From contig NZ_JAHKPU010000032.1 of assembly GCF_018860505.1 (NCBI RefSeq), positions 221,520 to 285,519 on the forward strand: a DNA stretch of 64,000 nucleotides, written 5' to 3'. Of the stretch, positions 43,212-52,986 are shown piece after piece (the stretch's first letter is position 1; each line of letters opens with the position of its first letter). Source of the stretch: Pacificibacter marinus (GTDB lineage Bacteria > Pseudomonadota > Alphaproteobacteria > Rhodobacterales > Rhodobacteraceae). The notes below the pieces were generated by a model. It did not search any database. It was not told where the DNA came from and was given only the letters and a program-made list of their open reading frames with translations. The translations under genes and the position numbers were made by a program.

Positions 43212-43469
43212 ATGTCAAAACTTCAACACAAAGACTTTTCGCTCAAAGGTACCAAAGCACCTGACTGCCCGTATTTCGTCAATAATCTTATTTTCGGCCT
43301 TGATCCTTTGCGCATCGATCACGCACAAATCATCGTGGACACGCCGCAAAACCATCCCAAACTGCGCCGCGCATTGGCATTCCGCACCCTCAAAGAAGCA
43401 CGCGGCGAAACGGTGAATTCACAACGCCTGATCTTATCTGCGCTCACATCGGTTGAGGGCACGGCATGA
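43212..43469 (+). CDS. First gene of the rightward early operon, unknown
   Basis: An 85-aa protein (MSKLQHKDFSLKGTKAPDCPYFVN) is translated from 43212 after a GGAGAG site. Longer frames reaching back to 43034 lie over the operators and are not used. The C-terminus (HPKLRRALAFRTLKEARGETVNSQRL) is basic. It has no recognised motif. Its stop overlaps the start of the next gene by 4 bases. Being first under repressor control, it is probably expressed only on induction. Confidence 0.6.
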   Translation: MSKLQHKDFSLKGTKAPDCPYFVNNLIFGLDPLRIDHAQIIVDTPQNHPKLRRALAFRTLKEARGETVNSQRLILSALTSVEGTA

Positions 43470-43675
43470 CATTCACACCTGCTGAAAAGCGCGCCCTGCC
43501 CCTGCTCACGCAGCCCGAAAAGATCGCGGCCTACCGTTTGGGCGTCAGCCAAGCGACATTCAAATTTCACAAGGCCAACATCATCCGCAAAACAGGCACG
43601 GCAAACCTATGCTCGGCAGTTGCGACACTGGCAGCGCAGGGCCAAGCCTTTGAATGCGTGGAAGCGCGCGCATGA
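43466..43675 (+). CDS. Stand-alone LuxR-type helix-turn-helix protein
   Basis: This 69-aa protein is made almost only of a GerE/LuxR-type DNA-binding domain: LTQPEKIAAYRLGVSQATFKFHKANIIRKTGTANLCSAV. The pattern LT-x2-E and VS-x-T-x3-H-x3-I-x-K-TG is clear. Without a sensor domain, it may act as a simple phage transcription factor. Genes before and after overlap it by a few bases. The target is not predictable. Confidence 0.7.
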   Translation: MTFTPAEKRALPLLTQPEKIAAYRLGVSQATFKFHKANIIRKTGTANLCSAVATLAAQGQAFECVEARA

Positions 43676-43980
43676 ACATGGTCACCAAAATCAATCGCCC
43701 GCGCCGCATCTATGCCACCTGTGAAAGCCAAACGCCTGCGGGTGCCGTATTTATAGGCCCCAAATCGGAATGGTACCCAAAAGGGACAGTTCATGACAGC
43801 ACACCAGCGCATGACCGCGAACTTTACAGGCAGATGATCAACGCCCCGCGCCACTGGCGCAAGCGCATCGCGATCCGCAACGAGCTGCGCGGCAAAGACA
43901 TCGCCAGCGCCTGCCCGCCTGAACAAGAAAGCTTTGTCGACGTGCTGATTGATGTCGCCAACAGCGATGAAATCGCATGA
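43672..43980 (+). CDS. Early phage protein of unknown function
   Basis: A 102-aa protein is translated from an ATG overlapping the previous stop. It has a basic N-terminus (KINRPRRIYATCES) and the block PKSEWYPKGTVHDSTPAHDRELYRQ. RHWRKRIAIRNEL follows. It looks like a small nucleic-acid-associated protein from charge alone. No family was recognised. Its end overlaps the next gene by 4 bases, so the operon is tightly coupled here. Confidence 0.55.
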   Translation: MNMVTKINRPRRIYATCESQTPAGAVFIGPKSEWYPKGTVHDSTPAHDRELYRQMINAPRHWRKRIAIRNELRGKDIASACPPEQESFVDVLIDVANSDEIA

Positions 43981-44240
43981 CCCGTTTCAATCGAATGCCC
44001 CCTGCGCAGCAGGCTGGCATCCTGTGCAACGATCCGCAGTTTCAAAAGTTCGCAGCCATCCGCAGCGGCATGCCCGACACCAAATTCTGCGCCAGCGCCG
44101 CTGCCCAATACCTGCGCGACACATGCAAAATCGACAGTCGCCGTGAGCTCAACACAGACACGGCAGCCCAATCAAACTTCGCAGCCCTGCGCACAACATT
44201 CGACGCATGGGCCGGACGTGTAGCATCGCCTATCCATTGA
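43977..44240 (+). CDS. Early phage protein of unknown function
   Basis: An 87-aa protein (MTRFNRMPPAQQAGILCNDP) has the block QFQKFAAIRSGMPDTKFCASAAAQYLRDTC and then a short charged tail. This layout suggests a small helical bundle. No recognised domain. It overlaps the previous stop by 4 bases. Confidence 0.5.
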   Translation: MTRFNRMPPAQQAGILCNDPQFQKFAAIRSGMPDTKFCASAAAQYLRDTCKIDSRRELNTDTAAQSNFAALRTTFDAWAGRVASPIH

Positions 44241-44253
44241 AAGGATTCCACCA

Positions 44254-44679
44254 GTGATGGCCAACAGAAAACCACCGACAGAAACCGCAAACGTGGAAAG
44301 TCACGACCCCTACAAAATGCGCTCACTTGAACAAATCTTAGCGCTCTTTGATGGCGGCGAGTTCTTAACCGAGATCATGGACGGTCATAAAAAGCTCCAA
44401 ATTGACCTGCTAGAACACAACGATCTGCACGGATCGAAAAAGTGCCAAGGCTCAATGACGATCAAGGTCGACTATGCGCTTGGGAAATCCGGCGATGTGT
44501 CTATGGGCGCAGCTGTCAGCTTCAAATCGCCACAAAAGCCAGCAAGCAGCGCTGCAGCTTATCTAAACGATAACGGCGAATTGACACTCTACAGCCCCTT
44601 TATGGCGCGGATGCACCAACCAGTCCGCGATGTATCAGACCACGATCCTGAAACCGGCGAAATCCGCGATATCGACTAA
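44254..44679 (+). CDS. Early phage protein of unknown function
   Basis: The 141-aa protein is translated from GTG 44254 (AAGGA 8 bases upstream) or the adjacent ATG at 44257. It contains MRSLEQILALFDGGEFL, a central strand region MTIKVDYALGKSGDVSMGAA, and a C-terminal YSPFMARMHQPVRDV. It directly precedes the DUF2303 gene. In other phages, small genes beside DUF2303 are part of recombination or nuclease-inhibition modules, but I see no direct motif for that here. Confidence 0.55.
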   Translation: MMANRKPPTETANVESHDPYKMRSLEQILALFDGGEFLTEIMDGHKKLQIDLLEHNDLHGSKKCQGSMTIKVDYALGKSGDVSMGAAVSFKSPQKPASSAAAYLNDNGELTLYSPFMARMHQPVRDVSDHDPETGEIRDID

Positions 44680-44711
44680 CCCAAAGTAACCAAAACAACG
44701 AAAGAAAACCA

Positions 44712-45695
44712 ATGTCAGATCAAACTGTTCTCGAAAACCCCGTTCAAACCATGCGTGACGCGATGGAGGAACTTGGTGCACATGCAGAAATCAAGGCCCC
44801 AGCAGAGTTTAATGCAGCGGCTGTGCACCTTGTTTCCGTGCCCACCAACCGCGACATCGAAGACCTTTCTCCCCACTACCGCGAGGCAGCAGAATACCTA
44901 AAACCCCTACGTCGCCAAGGCACAGCACAGCTTGAAGATCTGCAAAGCCTGATCGACTGGACAAATCGATTTAAGGACGAAACGTCAGCGCTATTTGCGC
45001 AGCCTGATATGGAAAAACCATCTTTGATAAGCATCGCAGATTATCACGCAGAAGGCCCAAAAGACGACACAACCCCAACAGGCGACGCAACAGCCCGTCA
45101 TTGCAATCATCGCGCCACCTATAACTTTCCACTTTCAAACGAGTGGAAAGACTGGATGAAAATTTCCGGTGAACTTCTCGACAAAGACGACATGGGTGAA
45201 TTTATCGAAGCCCAAGCCAAAGACATCCTGGACCCAACACCCAACATCCTCTCAAACAAAGAGGCTGACAGCAATGAGCCATGGGAAAACCGCCTAATCC
45301 GCACAGCCCAACAAATCGAAGGGCGCTACGGCCAACTCACACAATTGCTCGCCATGTCAAAGCAATTTCAGGTCTTTGAAACAAGCGACATCAAAGTATC
45401 GACAAACCGCGACACGGGCGAAAGTGAGATCCAATTCCTTGATGAACACAAAGGCCCAGACGGTCGACCACTCAACATTCCAAACCTGATCATCATCGCG
45501 ATCCCTGTGTTTGTCGGCGGTGCGCCTTACCGCATGGCTGTGCGCTTCCGCTACCGCAAACTGGGCGGGGTGATCAAGTTCATCTTGAAAATCTACAATC
45601 CAGAAAAGGTGTTCGAAGCTGCATTCGATGAAGCTATCGAGAACGCAAAAGACCAAACCAACCTGCCCTTGTTCAAAGGCACGCCGGAAGTGTGA
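44712..45695 (+). CDS. DUF2303 family phage protein
   Basis: The 327-aa protein matches the DUF2303 layout: NFPLSNEWKDWMKISGELLDKDDMGEFIE, NRDTGESEIQFLDEHKG, and a C-terminal FRYRKLGGVIKFILKIYNPEKVFEAAFDE. It is common in phage early regions, where its job is not established. Near-perfect preservation of the core blocks argues for a working gene. No recombinase (Erf, RecT, Bet) is seen next to it, unlike in many other phages. Confidence 0.85.
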   Translation: MSDQTVLENPVQTMRDAMEELGAHAEIKAPAEFNAAAVHLVSVPTNRDIEDLSPHYREAAEYLKPLRRQGTAQLEDLQSLIDWTNRFKDETSALFAQPDMEKPSLISIADYHAEGPKDDTTPTGDATARHCNHRATYNFPLSNEWKDWMKISGELLDKDDMGEFIEAQAKDILDPTPNILSNKEADSNEPWENRLIRTAQQIEGRYGQLTQLLAMSKQFQVFETSDIKVSTNRDTGESEIQFLDEHKGPDGRPLNIPNLIIIAIPVFVGGAPYRMAVRFRYRKLGGVIKFILKIYNPEKVFEAAFDEAIENAKDQTNLPLFKGTPEV

Positions 45696-45808
45696 CGCAT
45701 TGGTCTGGGCCGACAATCGCGCGGCCCCATCCCATGAGTCGGAAAAATGGGAAGAACTAGAGCCATGACAACCCCAATGCTGCCAATCCCTATCAAAGAG
45801 GTTACGAC

Positions 45809-46069
45809 ATGAACACTGCCTTTCTCCTAATGGCTCAATATGAAGGGCAAGCGGTCATTCCGGCGGACAAGGTGCGCGCTGACTATTTTTCGCACCTGAC
45901 ACTGCCCACATTCATGCGCAAGATAAATGAAGGCCAGTTGGCGCTGCCCCTTGTCCGCATGGAAGCCAGCCAAAAATCAGCCAAAGGCGTTCACTTGCAG
46001 GATTTGGCTGACTACCTAGACGCCAGACGCGCCGAAGGCCAACGCGAATTCAAGCAGATGTATGGCTAG
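45809..46069 (+). CDS. PrtN-like regulator (pyocin activator family)
   Basis: The 86-aa protein has FLLMAQYEGQAVIPADKVRADYFSHLTLPTFMRKI and ALPLVRMEASQKSAKGVHLQDLADYLDARR, a nearly full match to the PrtN family pattern. In Pseudomonas PrtN activates pyocin genes. In many prophages, small PrtN-like proteins sit near the att site and may act as an excisionase-type or activator protein. Its start is preceded by GAGG with 7-base spacing. It is the last phage-type gene before the defence cargo. Confidence 0.8.
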   Translation: MNTAFLLMAQYEGQAVIPADKVRADYFSHLTLPTFMRKINEGQLALPLVRMEASQKSAKGVHLQDLADYLDARRAEGQREFKQMYG

Positions 46070-46492
46070 GGATAGGAAGTTGGTGCTTTTTGTAGAAGAA
46101 AGGGCGGATAGCTGCCGCTCGCAACAACTTACGCTATGGTCTGCAATATCCAGAAAGTGGATTCCTAAAGCCCTAAACGTGGAACATTGCTGATAGAACA
46201 GATATAATGCAACGCTAAGGCGACAAGGGAAAAAAGATTACAACCCGTTGCACCTCAGATCCAGAATTCCCCTTTTGGCATCGCATCCACTTTAACATCG
46301 TTGAGGTTCTGAAAGCTGAATTGCAACGTAAGCCAAAACTTAATAAATTCCTAAAAATGATGTGAATTCCACCATCAAAGAATAAATAGGTAAGTTTTGG
46401 CGTAAATCGGTTCTATTTTTATGATATCGGGTGACTTTCCTTACTATCGGTTTATTATCATTCTGAGTTGAAGTTGAGGAAAGTAAAACTTG
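46070..46492. other. AT-rich spacer before the defence genes
   Basis: About 420 AT-rich bases hold no supported gene. The 3' part contains the promoter region and a GAGGAAAG ribosome site of the ATPase gene. This is the likely junction between phage genes and inserted cargo. Confidence 0.4.
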
Positions 46493-47506
46493 ATGGCGAG
46501 AAGCGATCTGATAATCGATCTAGTAAAAGCTGGTATATCTGGTGATCAGGGATCGGTCCGTGTGACAGCTGAGGCGATCGCAGCGGATGAGCGGCAGAAG
46601 AAGCATACAGGGGTCGCTGATAGAATAGCAAAGGCTCTTGTTGCCACGCCAAAGCCTGGAGCCAACGGAAAATCCACACAACCTGCAATGCGTTTGAAGG
46701 ATGGTTCAGGAGGAATTCAAAGAAAGGAACCAGATCGATCAATTGACAGTCTATTCCTTGAAAGACAGACACGCATCGCGTGTAGTGAACTTATTGAGGA
46801 GCAACAGCGGGCGGACGTCTTGCGCGCTCATGGTCTTGAGCCACGTCATCGTTTAATGCTGGTCGGCCCCCCCGGCAATGGAAAAACGTCTCTTGCTGAG
46901 AGCCTGGCATATGAGTTGGCACTGCCTCTTTTTGTAGTCAGATATGATGCGATTATAACAAGCTATCTTGGTGATACCGCCACACGTCTTCGCAGGTTGT
47001 TCGACTTTGTAAAAACAGAGCCATGCGTTTTGTTCTTTGACGAGTTCGACGCGATCGGAAAAGAACGCGGAGATGTACATGAGACGGGGGAGATAAAACG
47101 AGTAGTCACGACGTTGCTCTTGCAGTTAGACGACCTACCTTCATACTGTGTTTTAGTTGGGGCAACGAACCATCCAGAGTTGCTCGACAGAGCAACTTGG
47201 CGGCGTTTTGAAATCAGGCTAGAATTAAGTAAGCCGAATGATGATCAAATGATTGAATTTTTCGCCCAAAAAATGAAAGATTTTAATGGCAATTTTGGGT
47301 TTACAGCAAAACGTTTGAGATCCGCCGTCGACCCAAAGAACTTTTCTGAAGCAGAAGACTTTTTTATGGATATTCACCGAAGGCACGCATTAGCTCAGGG
47401 CGCAATAACCTTCCGTACACTAGTCAAAGATCGCGTGAGCGCTTGGGCTTCGCAACATGGAAGAATAACATTAGATGACAGATCGACCGATCCTTCGGCT
47501 GTTTGA
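46493..47506 (+). CDS. ietA: AAA ATPase of an IetAS-type pair
   Basis: This 337-aa AAA+ protein is paired with a subtilase. Walker A (GPPGNGKTSLAE) lies near residue 125, Walker B (VLFFDEFDAIG) near residue 180, and the sensor/arginine-finger region is DRATWRRFEIRL. The N-terminal 100 residues are helical and charged. The ATPase/subtilisin-like protease pair was described as a plasmid stability/incompatibility module (ietA/ietS of an Agrobacterium plasmid) and later as anti-phage defence. I recognise the architecture, not a sequence match. The start at 46493 follows GAGGAAAG. It overlaps the protease gene by 32 bases in another frame, so the two are probably coupled. Confidence 0.75.
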   Translation: MARSDLIIDLVKAGISGDQGSVRVTAEAIAADERQKKHTGVADRIAKALVATPKPGANGKSTQPAMRLKDGSGGIQRKEPDRSIDSLFLERQTRIACSELIEEQQRADVLRAHGLEPRHRLMLVGPPGNGKTSLAESLAYELALPLFVVRYDAIITSYLGDTATRLRRLFDFVKTEPCVLFFDEFDAIGKERGDVHETGEIKRVVTTLLLQLDDLPSYCVLVGATNHPELLDRATWRRFEIRLELSKPNDDQMIEFFAQKMKDFNGNFGFTAKRLRSAVDPKNFSEAEDFFMDIHRRHALAQGAITFRTLVKDRVSAWASQHGRITLDDRSTDPSAV

Positions 47507-50087
47507 TCCGACAGCAACAGTACGACTTAAAGGTAAGCAAGATAAACGTCGCCGGCCGAAGGGTATCGGACGTCAAGGTCAAGGCGCACGGATGGGCGAT
47601 AAGTTTCGTCGATTGGATGAGGCCTTTCGCGGAGAGAACGCTGAAATTTTTCTGAGGCAAGATCCTGGCGGAATTGCACCAGAGCGCGCACTGGTTTTTG
47701 AAACCATTCTCCCTATCCATAACTTTCAGAAAGCCGCAACAAAAATTGGTTTTGAACTTCTCATAGAAGATCGACTAGACGATGGCTATGATATCCCAGA
47801 GGCACTGATCGACGATAATATCGGAAACGCCACTCCAACTCTTTATGCAACCATGCCGACGACCGAGGACCTGCAGCGCTTGCTTCAGCTATGGAAGGCT
47901 TATCAAAAGGGAGAAAACGCGCCGTACGGCCTTGCACCGTGGTGGAATTTATTCGGAATGCTATTAAACCTTCGCTTGTGGGGGCCTCAAGACAGGCTAA
48001 CGCCAGAAGCAAAGGCTGAATTCCTTCAGAGATTATCATACGATGAAGGTGAGACTATACGCCTTGAACTCGAAATTTGGCCCACCGCAAACGCGGCAAC
48101 GCGCGTAAGGTGGCATGACGATACCCGGGCGAGAGTGGAAGCGCTCAATGGCCGGTTGGTATCGCGTAGCTCAATCGATCAAGACGGCTTCATCTATGAA
48201 GCAATTCTCGTTGAAATGTCATGCGAGTCTGTCCGTACGATGTTGGCCAATCCCTTTGCTCCAAACGGGCTTGCTACAATTGAAGGCCTTCAGTTTATTT
48301 TGCCTCATACAATAGGTCAGTCGTTTCCAGACTTAACCGACGATGATCCTGCAGCTGAAAATGCTGAACAATTTGAACCGTTCGACACAATGGCACCGAT
48401 AAGAGTTGTGCTTCTCGACGGAACACCGATTGCCGCCCATCCAGCACTTAATGGCGGGGTAGTCATAGAAGATGTCCATGACCTTGTACGCCTCTCCCAA
48501 GTTCAACATCGCCGACATGCGACATCAATGGCATCGCTCATTTTGCGTGGTGATTTGGGTGCAGACCGTGCTCCAATAAGAAATGCTCGCCTTCTTTCTA
48601 TCCCTGTTCTTGTTGACAGCGAGCATGGTGCCACATCACCCGATGACCGCTTGTTTGTAGATCTTGTTCATGTCGCATTGGTACGAGCATTCCTTGGTGA
48701 AAATCCATTAGCTCCAGACGCATTTGTAGTAAATTTCTCAATTGGCGTAAAAGGTGGCCATTTTGCTGGCCGGATTAGCTCTCTTGCACGGTTGCTCGAT
48801 TGGTGGGCGGACCAACAAGGTATCCTGTTCATGGTGTCTGCAGGAAATGTGCCGGATGATCTTATTATACCAAGTGTCACTTCGACGGCATTTGAAGACG
48901 GTTCTGAGGTCGAACGCCAAGCGCACGTGAGTGAAGCCGTTCGAAACGCTCGTCATTTACGAACTTTGATGGCGCCTGCTGAGGCTATGAATGCTCTGAC
49001 AGTAGGTGCAATGTCGCGCGACCTCGTGGAACCAGCTGGGCCGCAGCAGGCTGGATTTGTGAGTTTGGGAGATGATGAAACGTTGCCCGCATTATCATCC
49101 GCTGTTGGCCTCGGTGCATTCAAGTCGATCAAACCCGATTTTATTAATACCGCCGGCGAACACGAGATCAGAATATATCCGTCTGGGTCAGATCTTAGAT
49201 TAAGAGTTGTTGATCGCACCCAACGAACAGGCTTGGTCACGGCGACAGTACAAAGAGGTGTACCCTCCACATACCGAACGCGGGGCACAAGCTGCGCCAA
49301 TGCGCTGTCGACGCGCGCGCAGCTTTCAGCCGCAGCGGCACTGACTGAAGAAGGCGGGCCTTACCATGATCAAGAGTTAAGTACGCGCGACTTGGCCTTA
49401 CTGACAAAGGCATTAAGCGTAAATGCTTCGCGTTGGCCCGAAAGTGCGCATCGTTTATACGAGTCAGAAAAGGCGCGACTTAATGGAAACTTCAGCCAGG
49501 CTAAAGAGGAGGTCTGCCGGTACTACGGTCACGGTGCTTTGAATGAGCGGCTTATGAGTGAGGCACCAGAACTTGGTGCAACAATGATCGGCGCTGCGAC
49601 CATTCGAAAAGACAAAGCAGCAATATTCAATATCCCGCTGCCTTTATCCCTCTCAGGAGAACGCGTTGGGCGCTCCATGCGAGTATCAATTGCGTGGTTT
49701 TCTCCTGTCTTGGCGACACGTGCACGTTATCGTTTAGCGTTACTTGAAGCTGTTCCCCATGGTATGGACCTCACTGGAGAGTTGATAGTCGATGATGGCT
49801 GGTGCTTGGATATGACTGCGCATCAACTTGATTCAAATATTATTAAGAGAGGTACTGTATGGTCTCGGCGGTTGATCAACGGTGGAGCAGTCGTACCACA
49901 ATACGGCGATGGGAAGGTTTTGCCGGTTCGGGTGCAGTGTCGAGATGGCTCGGGGGGCGGCTTGAGTCCTGATGAGGACATTCGATTTGCCATTGCCATA
50001 TCGCTAGAACTGGAGGCAGAGACTTTGTTCAATATTCATCAAGAGATCCAAAATCGTCTAAGTCTTAGAGTTCTGGCTGGGCAATAA
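47475..50087 (+). CDS. ietS: Subtilisin-like serine protease of an IetAS-type pair
   Basis: The 870-aa protein has a complete S8 catalytic set: Asp315 in VVLLDGTPIAAHP, His348 in RRHATSMASLI, oxyanion Asn458 in SAGNVPDD and Ser606 in RGTSCANALS. There is no signal peptide, so it acts in the cytoplasm. It has about 300 N-terminal residues of unknown fold and about 230 C-terminal residues with beta-sandwich-like strands (RVSIAWFSP, RYRLALLEAVP). This is the expected size and layout of the IetS-type protease. Lone activity would be toxic, so the ATPase at 46493 probably controls it. Its target is not known. Confidence 0.8.
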   Translation: MTDRPILRLFDPTATVRLKGKQDKRRRPKGIGRQGQGARMGDKFRRLDEAFRGENAEIFLRQDPGGIAPERALVFETILPIHNFQKAATKIGFELLIEDRLDDGYDIPEALIDDNIGNATPTLYATMPTTEDLQRLLQLWKAYQKGENAPYGLAPWWNLFGMLLNLRLWGPQDRLTPEAKAEFLQRLSYDEGETIRLELEIWPTANAATRVRWHDDTRARVEALNGRLVSRSSIDQDGFIYEAILVEMSCESVRTMLANPFAPNGLATIEGLQFILPHTIGQSFPDLTDDDPAAENAEQFEPFDTMAPIRVVLLDGTPIAAHPALNGGVVIEDVHDLVRLSQVQHRRHATSMASLILRGDLGADRAPIRNARLLSIPVLVDSEHGATSPDDRLFVDLVHVALVRAFLGENPLAPDAFVVNFSIGVKGGHFAGRISSLARLLDWWADQQGILFMVSAGNVPDDLIIPSVTSTAFEDGSEVERQAHVSEAVRNARHLRTLMAPAEAMNALTVGAMSRDLVEPAGPQQAGFVSLGDDETLPALSSAVGLGAFKSIKPDFINTAGEHEIRIYPSGSDLRLRVVDRTQRTGLVTATVQRGVPSTYRTRGTSCANALSTRAQLSAAAALTEEGGPYHDQELSTRDLALLTKALSVNASRWPESAHRLYESEKARLNGNFSQAKEEVCRYYGHGALNERLMSEAPELGATMIGAATIRKDKAAIFNIPLPLSLSGERVGRSMRVSIAWFSPVLATRARYRLALLEAVPHGMDLTGELIVDDGWCLDMTAHQLDSNIIKRGTVWSRRLINGGAVVPQYGDGKVLPVRVQCRDGSGGGLSPDEDIRFAIAISLELEAETLFNIHQEIQNRLSLRVLAGQ

Positions 50088-50273
50088 GCTATGTAAGAAA
50101 CCACGGGTATGCGCGATTTGTGTAGTTTGCAAGGCCTGAGGATGGCTCAGATTAGACCTGCGCCAATGGCCGAATACGCTATAGCGCAAACGGCCACTAG
50201 ACCCAATCAGGTACCCGATGTGAATTCTTAGGCTGGGATCATAGGCAGGCGGCGCAACGCTGCACCAAACAAT

Positions 50274-52811
50274 CTAACGTGCAACATCTTTGAGTTTCCT
50301 CGTGTAACTATTATTAACTGAATCGCTGGTGAGATCAGTGACGGTCAGCTTGTAAAAGTTTAGCATTTTCTGAACGCGGGTGGATGACAGGTCTGCAAAG
50401 TTTTGGCTTTGGAACGATTTAAAAAAGTCTCGGACTGCTGTGACCAGACGCTTCAAATCCGCTTCTCGAACGCCTTCGACCTCATGCGTCAGCGCAGCTG
50501 CACTTTCAAGTTTTCCTGCTGGGTGGATGATCAACCGCTTTACAGACATACCTTTGTAATGCTTTTCGAACCATGCGCATGAACGGTTCATTTGCTCAGT
50601 CTCTCGTTTGTTTATCTCAGCTCGCAAAACGTCAACTTCATTTTTGCATTCGACAAGTAAATACGTTTGAGTATCCAATGCCCAAAGGTTGTCAGGGCCT
50701 TCTTTCCATTCTTTGTCAGGACGTTCACCTGCAAAGCCTAACGCTCGGCTCAGTTCATCAAGCGCTCCTTCGAACTTGTCTGCCTTCACCCCGAAAGCCA
50801 ACCGGCTACATATGTCAGACACTGCGATATCGAGATCGTTGTAGTTGCCCTTCTGTTGCACCCAATCAATGATACGCTCAACTCTACCGTGACTTACCAC
50901 AGTGAGCTTAGAGACAGTTACGCCACTTGTGGGTTTCAGCAACAAACGATCCTTACTGTGGGCCGCCACTTGAAGGTTTTGCGCCTCGATGCGATCAAAT
51001 TCGTATAGGTATCGCGCCCTTTCTTGCAGATACCAACCTTTGTCCTCGGCACTGACTTTGCCACTATCCAACATTGTCTGAATTTTCTCGCTCGCTTCAC
51101 CGCCGCGGCCCAACATTGCAAGCTGTTCAGCTTGTAGTTCGACCTCAAAGCGTTTGAGTGTGTTCAAATCCGCAGACTTTGTAGAAATATTTTTCATATT
51201 ATCAATATAGTAGGCTTTCCAACCATCATTCCTGATCAGGCATTGATTGATGAGCCCGTTTAGGGCCTCATTTGGAGCATCGCCTTGCGAGATGTCATCT
51301 TTCGCCCATGAGGATATCTGCAAACCAATTTCAATTTGCATAGACATTTGTGGTGAAAGGTATTTTTTGGTCGCAGGGTCTCGCACCAATCTTACCAACT
51401 CGGGACCTACTACGATAATAACTGAGTAGTCTTTCTCGCCTCGAACACTACGGCCCAATCCTTGCTCAATGGAACGTATGGTGCGCATGAGTGTGGCTTC
51501 GCTGTTTGGGCGACAACTCTCTTGGTAAACATCCGACAAATTCTCAGAGAATGGCTTTGAATCAAAGATCAAAATTCGACACGAATTATCTGGCAAATCT
51601 ATCCCGTCGTATCGATTTACGAGTACGACCGTTTGCTCGTATTTGCCTTGTTTCAGGGTCTGGACGCTTCCAGCAAGTGTATCTTTATCGGCGACCAAAG
51701 AGCCATACGACTTCCAGTCTTTGGATTGTGCAAAACTCGGTGAAAGTGCGACGACGCCACTCCCTCGATTAGCATTTTTTCCAGCGTAAGCTTGAACAAT
51801 GTCAGCTCGCCTTAGGCTCTCATCTATCAAGGAGGGTAGTAATATCATTTTCTCGCCAGACCATGTCTCCTTATCGTAGACCAGCGGGCTAGCTATCGTT
51901 TCAGGTTTGAGTTGGAGGCCCTTAATAAGGAACGAGTCATCCGTAACGGTAGCAGACATGAAAATTCTCTGCTTGGCGTTATGGAAAGAGCCAAACGCTT
52001 CAAGTGGCGCTAGGTGGGGTTCGATTTCGATAGCTTCGCCAGATATCATATATTGGCAATGGTTAAGAATATTTTTGAGTAACGGCCAAGCAAATTTTAT
52101 TGATTTTCGTTCAACGTTTGCGGCAAGAATTTTTGCAATTTCGGCATTTCTTCCTGAAATGGCCCAATAGGGCACCGGCAAAATTGAATCTCGCGCGCCA
52201 TTCTCTATTTCAGCGTATGTACCGACGCCTTGGGCTTCTAAATCAGTTGAGAAGAGCGTTTTGAGTGCTGCATATGCCGGTTCGTCTTTTGGAATTCTTA
52301 TTCTACATGCGTCCCTTATGCGATCAGAGCAGATGTGAGAGTCATCCATGAGTACAGCACCCACGGAAATTGAAGCGCTGTTAAGCCCAAATTTTGTTCG
52401 TCCGTTGAACATTTTCTGAACTGAAGTGACAAGAATTGAGGTTCCATTAAGAAATTCGTCAGGTAAGTCGCCATCCGCCTTGCAGGTTTTTACACCAAAT
52501 TGTTTAGCCTGTTCACATGTCTGTTCGATCAGATAATTGTCAGGACATAGATATAGGGCAGGTCCTAGGCCTTGGTTTAGGCGTGATTGGAGCATCAAGA
52601 GTCCGATGAGAGTCTTACCCTGACCGGTATGAAGTTTAACGATTACATCTTTGGTGCCTTGAAGGTCTGAAAACCACGTTGCTAGAACACCTTCTTGTGC
52701 AGGACGTAATGGCCCCTTGTCATGCGCGCGATCTAGACTGTCGTAAATGTCGGATGGATTGGCGGGCTTTACTACTGTTTTACCTGCTAGGCGGCTTCTA
52801 AAATCAACCAA
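50274..52811 (-). CDS. SF2 helicase with C-terminal PD-(D/E)xK-like nuclease
   Basis: This 845-aa protein is the second gene of a probable operon with the cyclase-like gene. The helicase part has the Walker [11 protein letters not shown] (Lys66), the motif II DDSH (156-159), the motif III-like FMSATV and the motif [11 protein letters not shown]. At about residues 690-725, [17 protein letters not shown] fits the D-x-n-(E)xK core of PD-(D/E)xK nucleases. The helicase plus nuclease layout recalls the single-gene anti-phage protein Hna. Start is TTG at 52811 with GGAG 7 bases upstream. There is no methyltransferase nearby, so it is not a restriction-modification subunit. Confidence 0.7.
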   Translation of the reverse strand: MVDFRSRLAGKTVVKPANPSDIYDSLDRAHDKGPLRPAQEGVLATWFSDLQGTKDVIVKLHTGQGKTLIGLLMLQSRLNQGLGPALYLCPDNYLIEQTCEQAKQFGVKTCKADGDLPDEFLNGTSILVTSVQKMFNGRTKFGLNSASISVGAVLMDDSHICSDRIRDACRIRIPKDEPAYAALKTLFSTDLEAQGVGTYAEIENGARDSILPVPYWAISGRNAEIAKILAANVERKSIKFAWPLLKNILNHCQYMISGEAIEIEPHLAPLEAFGSFHNAKQRIFMSATVTDDSFLIKGLQLKPETIASPLVYDKETWSGEKMILLPSLIDESLRRADIVQAYAGKNANRGSGVVALSPSFAQSKDWKSYGSLVADKDTLAGSVQTLKQGKYEQTVVLVNRYDGIDLPDNSCRILIFDSKPFSENLSDVYQESCRPNSEATLMRTIRSIEQGLGRSVRGEKDYSVIIVVGPELVRLVRDPATKKYLSPQMSMQIEIGLQISSWAKDDISQGDAPNEALNGLINQCLIRNDGWKAYYIDNMKNISTKSADLNTLKRFEVELQAEQLAMLGRGGEASEKIQTMLDSGKVSAEDKGWYLQERARYLYEFDRIEAQNLQVAAHSKDRLLLKPTSGVTVSKLTVVSHGRVERIIDWVQQKGNYNDLDIAVSDICSRLAFGVKADKFEGALDELSRALGFAGERPDKEWKEGPDNLWALDTQTYLLVECKNEVDVLRAEINKRETEQMNRSCAWFEKHYKGMSVKRLIIHPAGKLESAAALTHEVEGVREADLKRLVTAVRDFFKSFQSQNFADLSSTRVQKMLNFYKLTVTDLTSDSVNNSYTRKLKDVAR

Positions 52812-52986
52812 ATTAAATCTCCAGAATCACGTAATGTTATAATTACTTAACCTTGCGTTAACTGGAATAATAACTCAACCGCGAGTGACGATTTATAGAG
52901 AGCCGAAAAGCGATTTTCGTTTTATGCTGGGAATGGTCATTAGGCGCGATCCGCAGAAAAATCCGTTTATGGCCGTATTGACTTCG

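Noticed and set aside
50274..52811. Type I or III restriction enzyme subunit
   Set aside because: The helicase-nuclease layout fits partly, but no methyltransferase or specificity gene is next to it.
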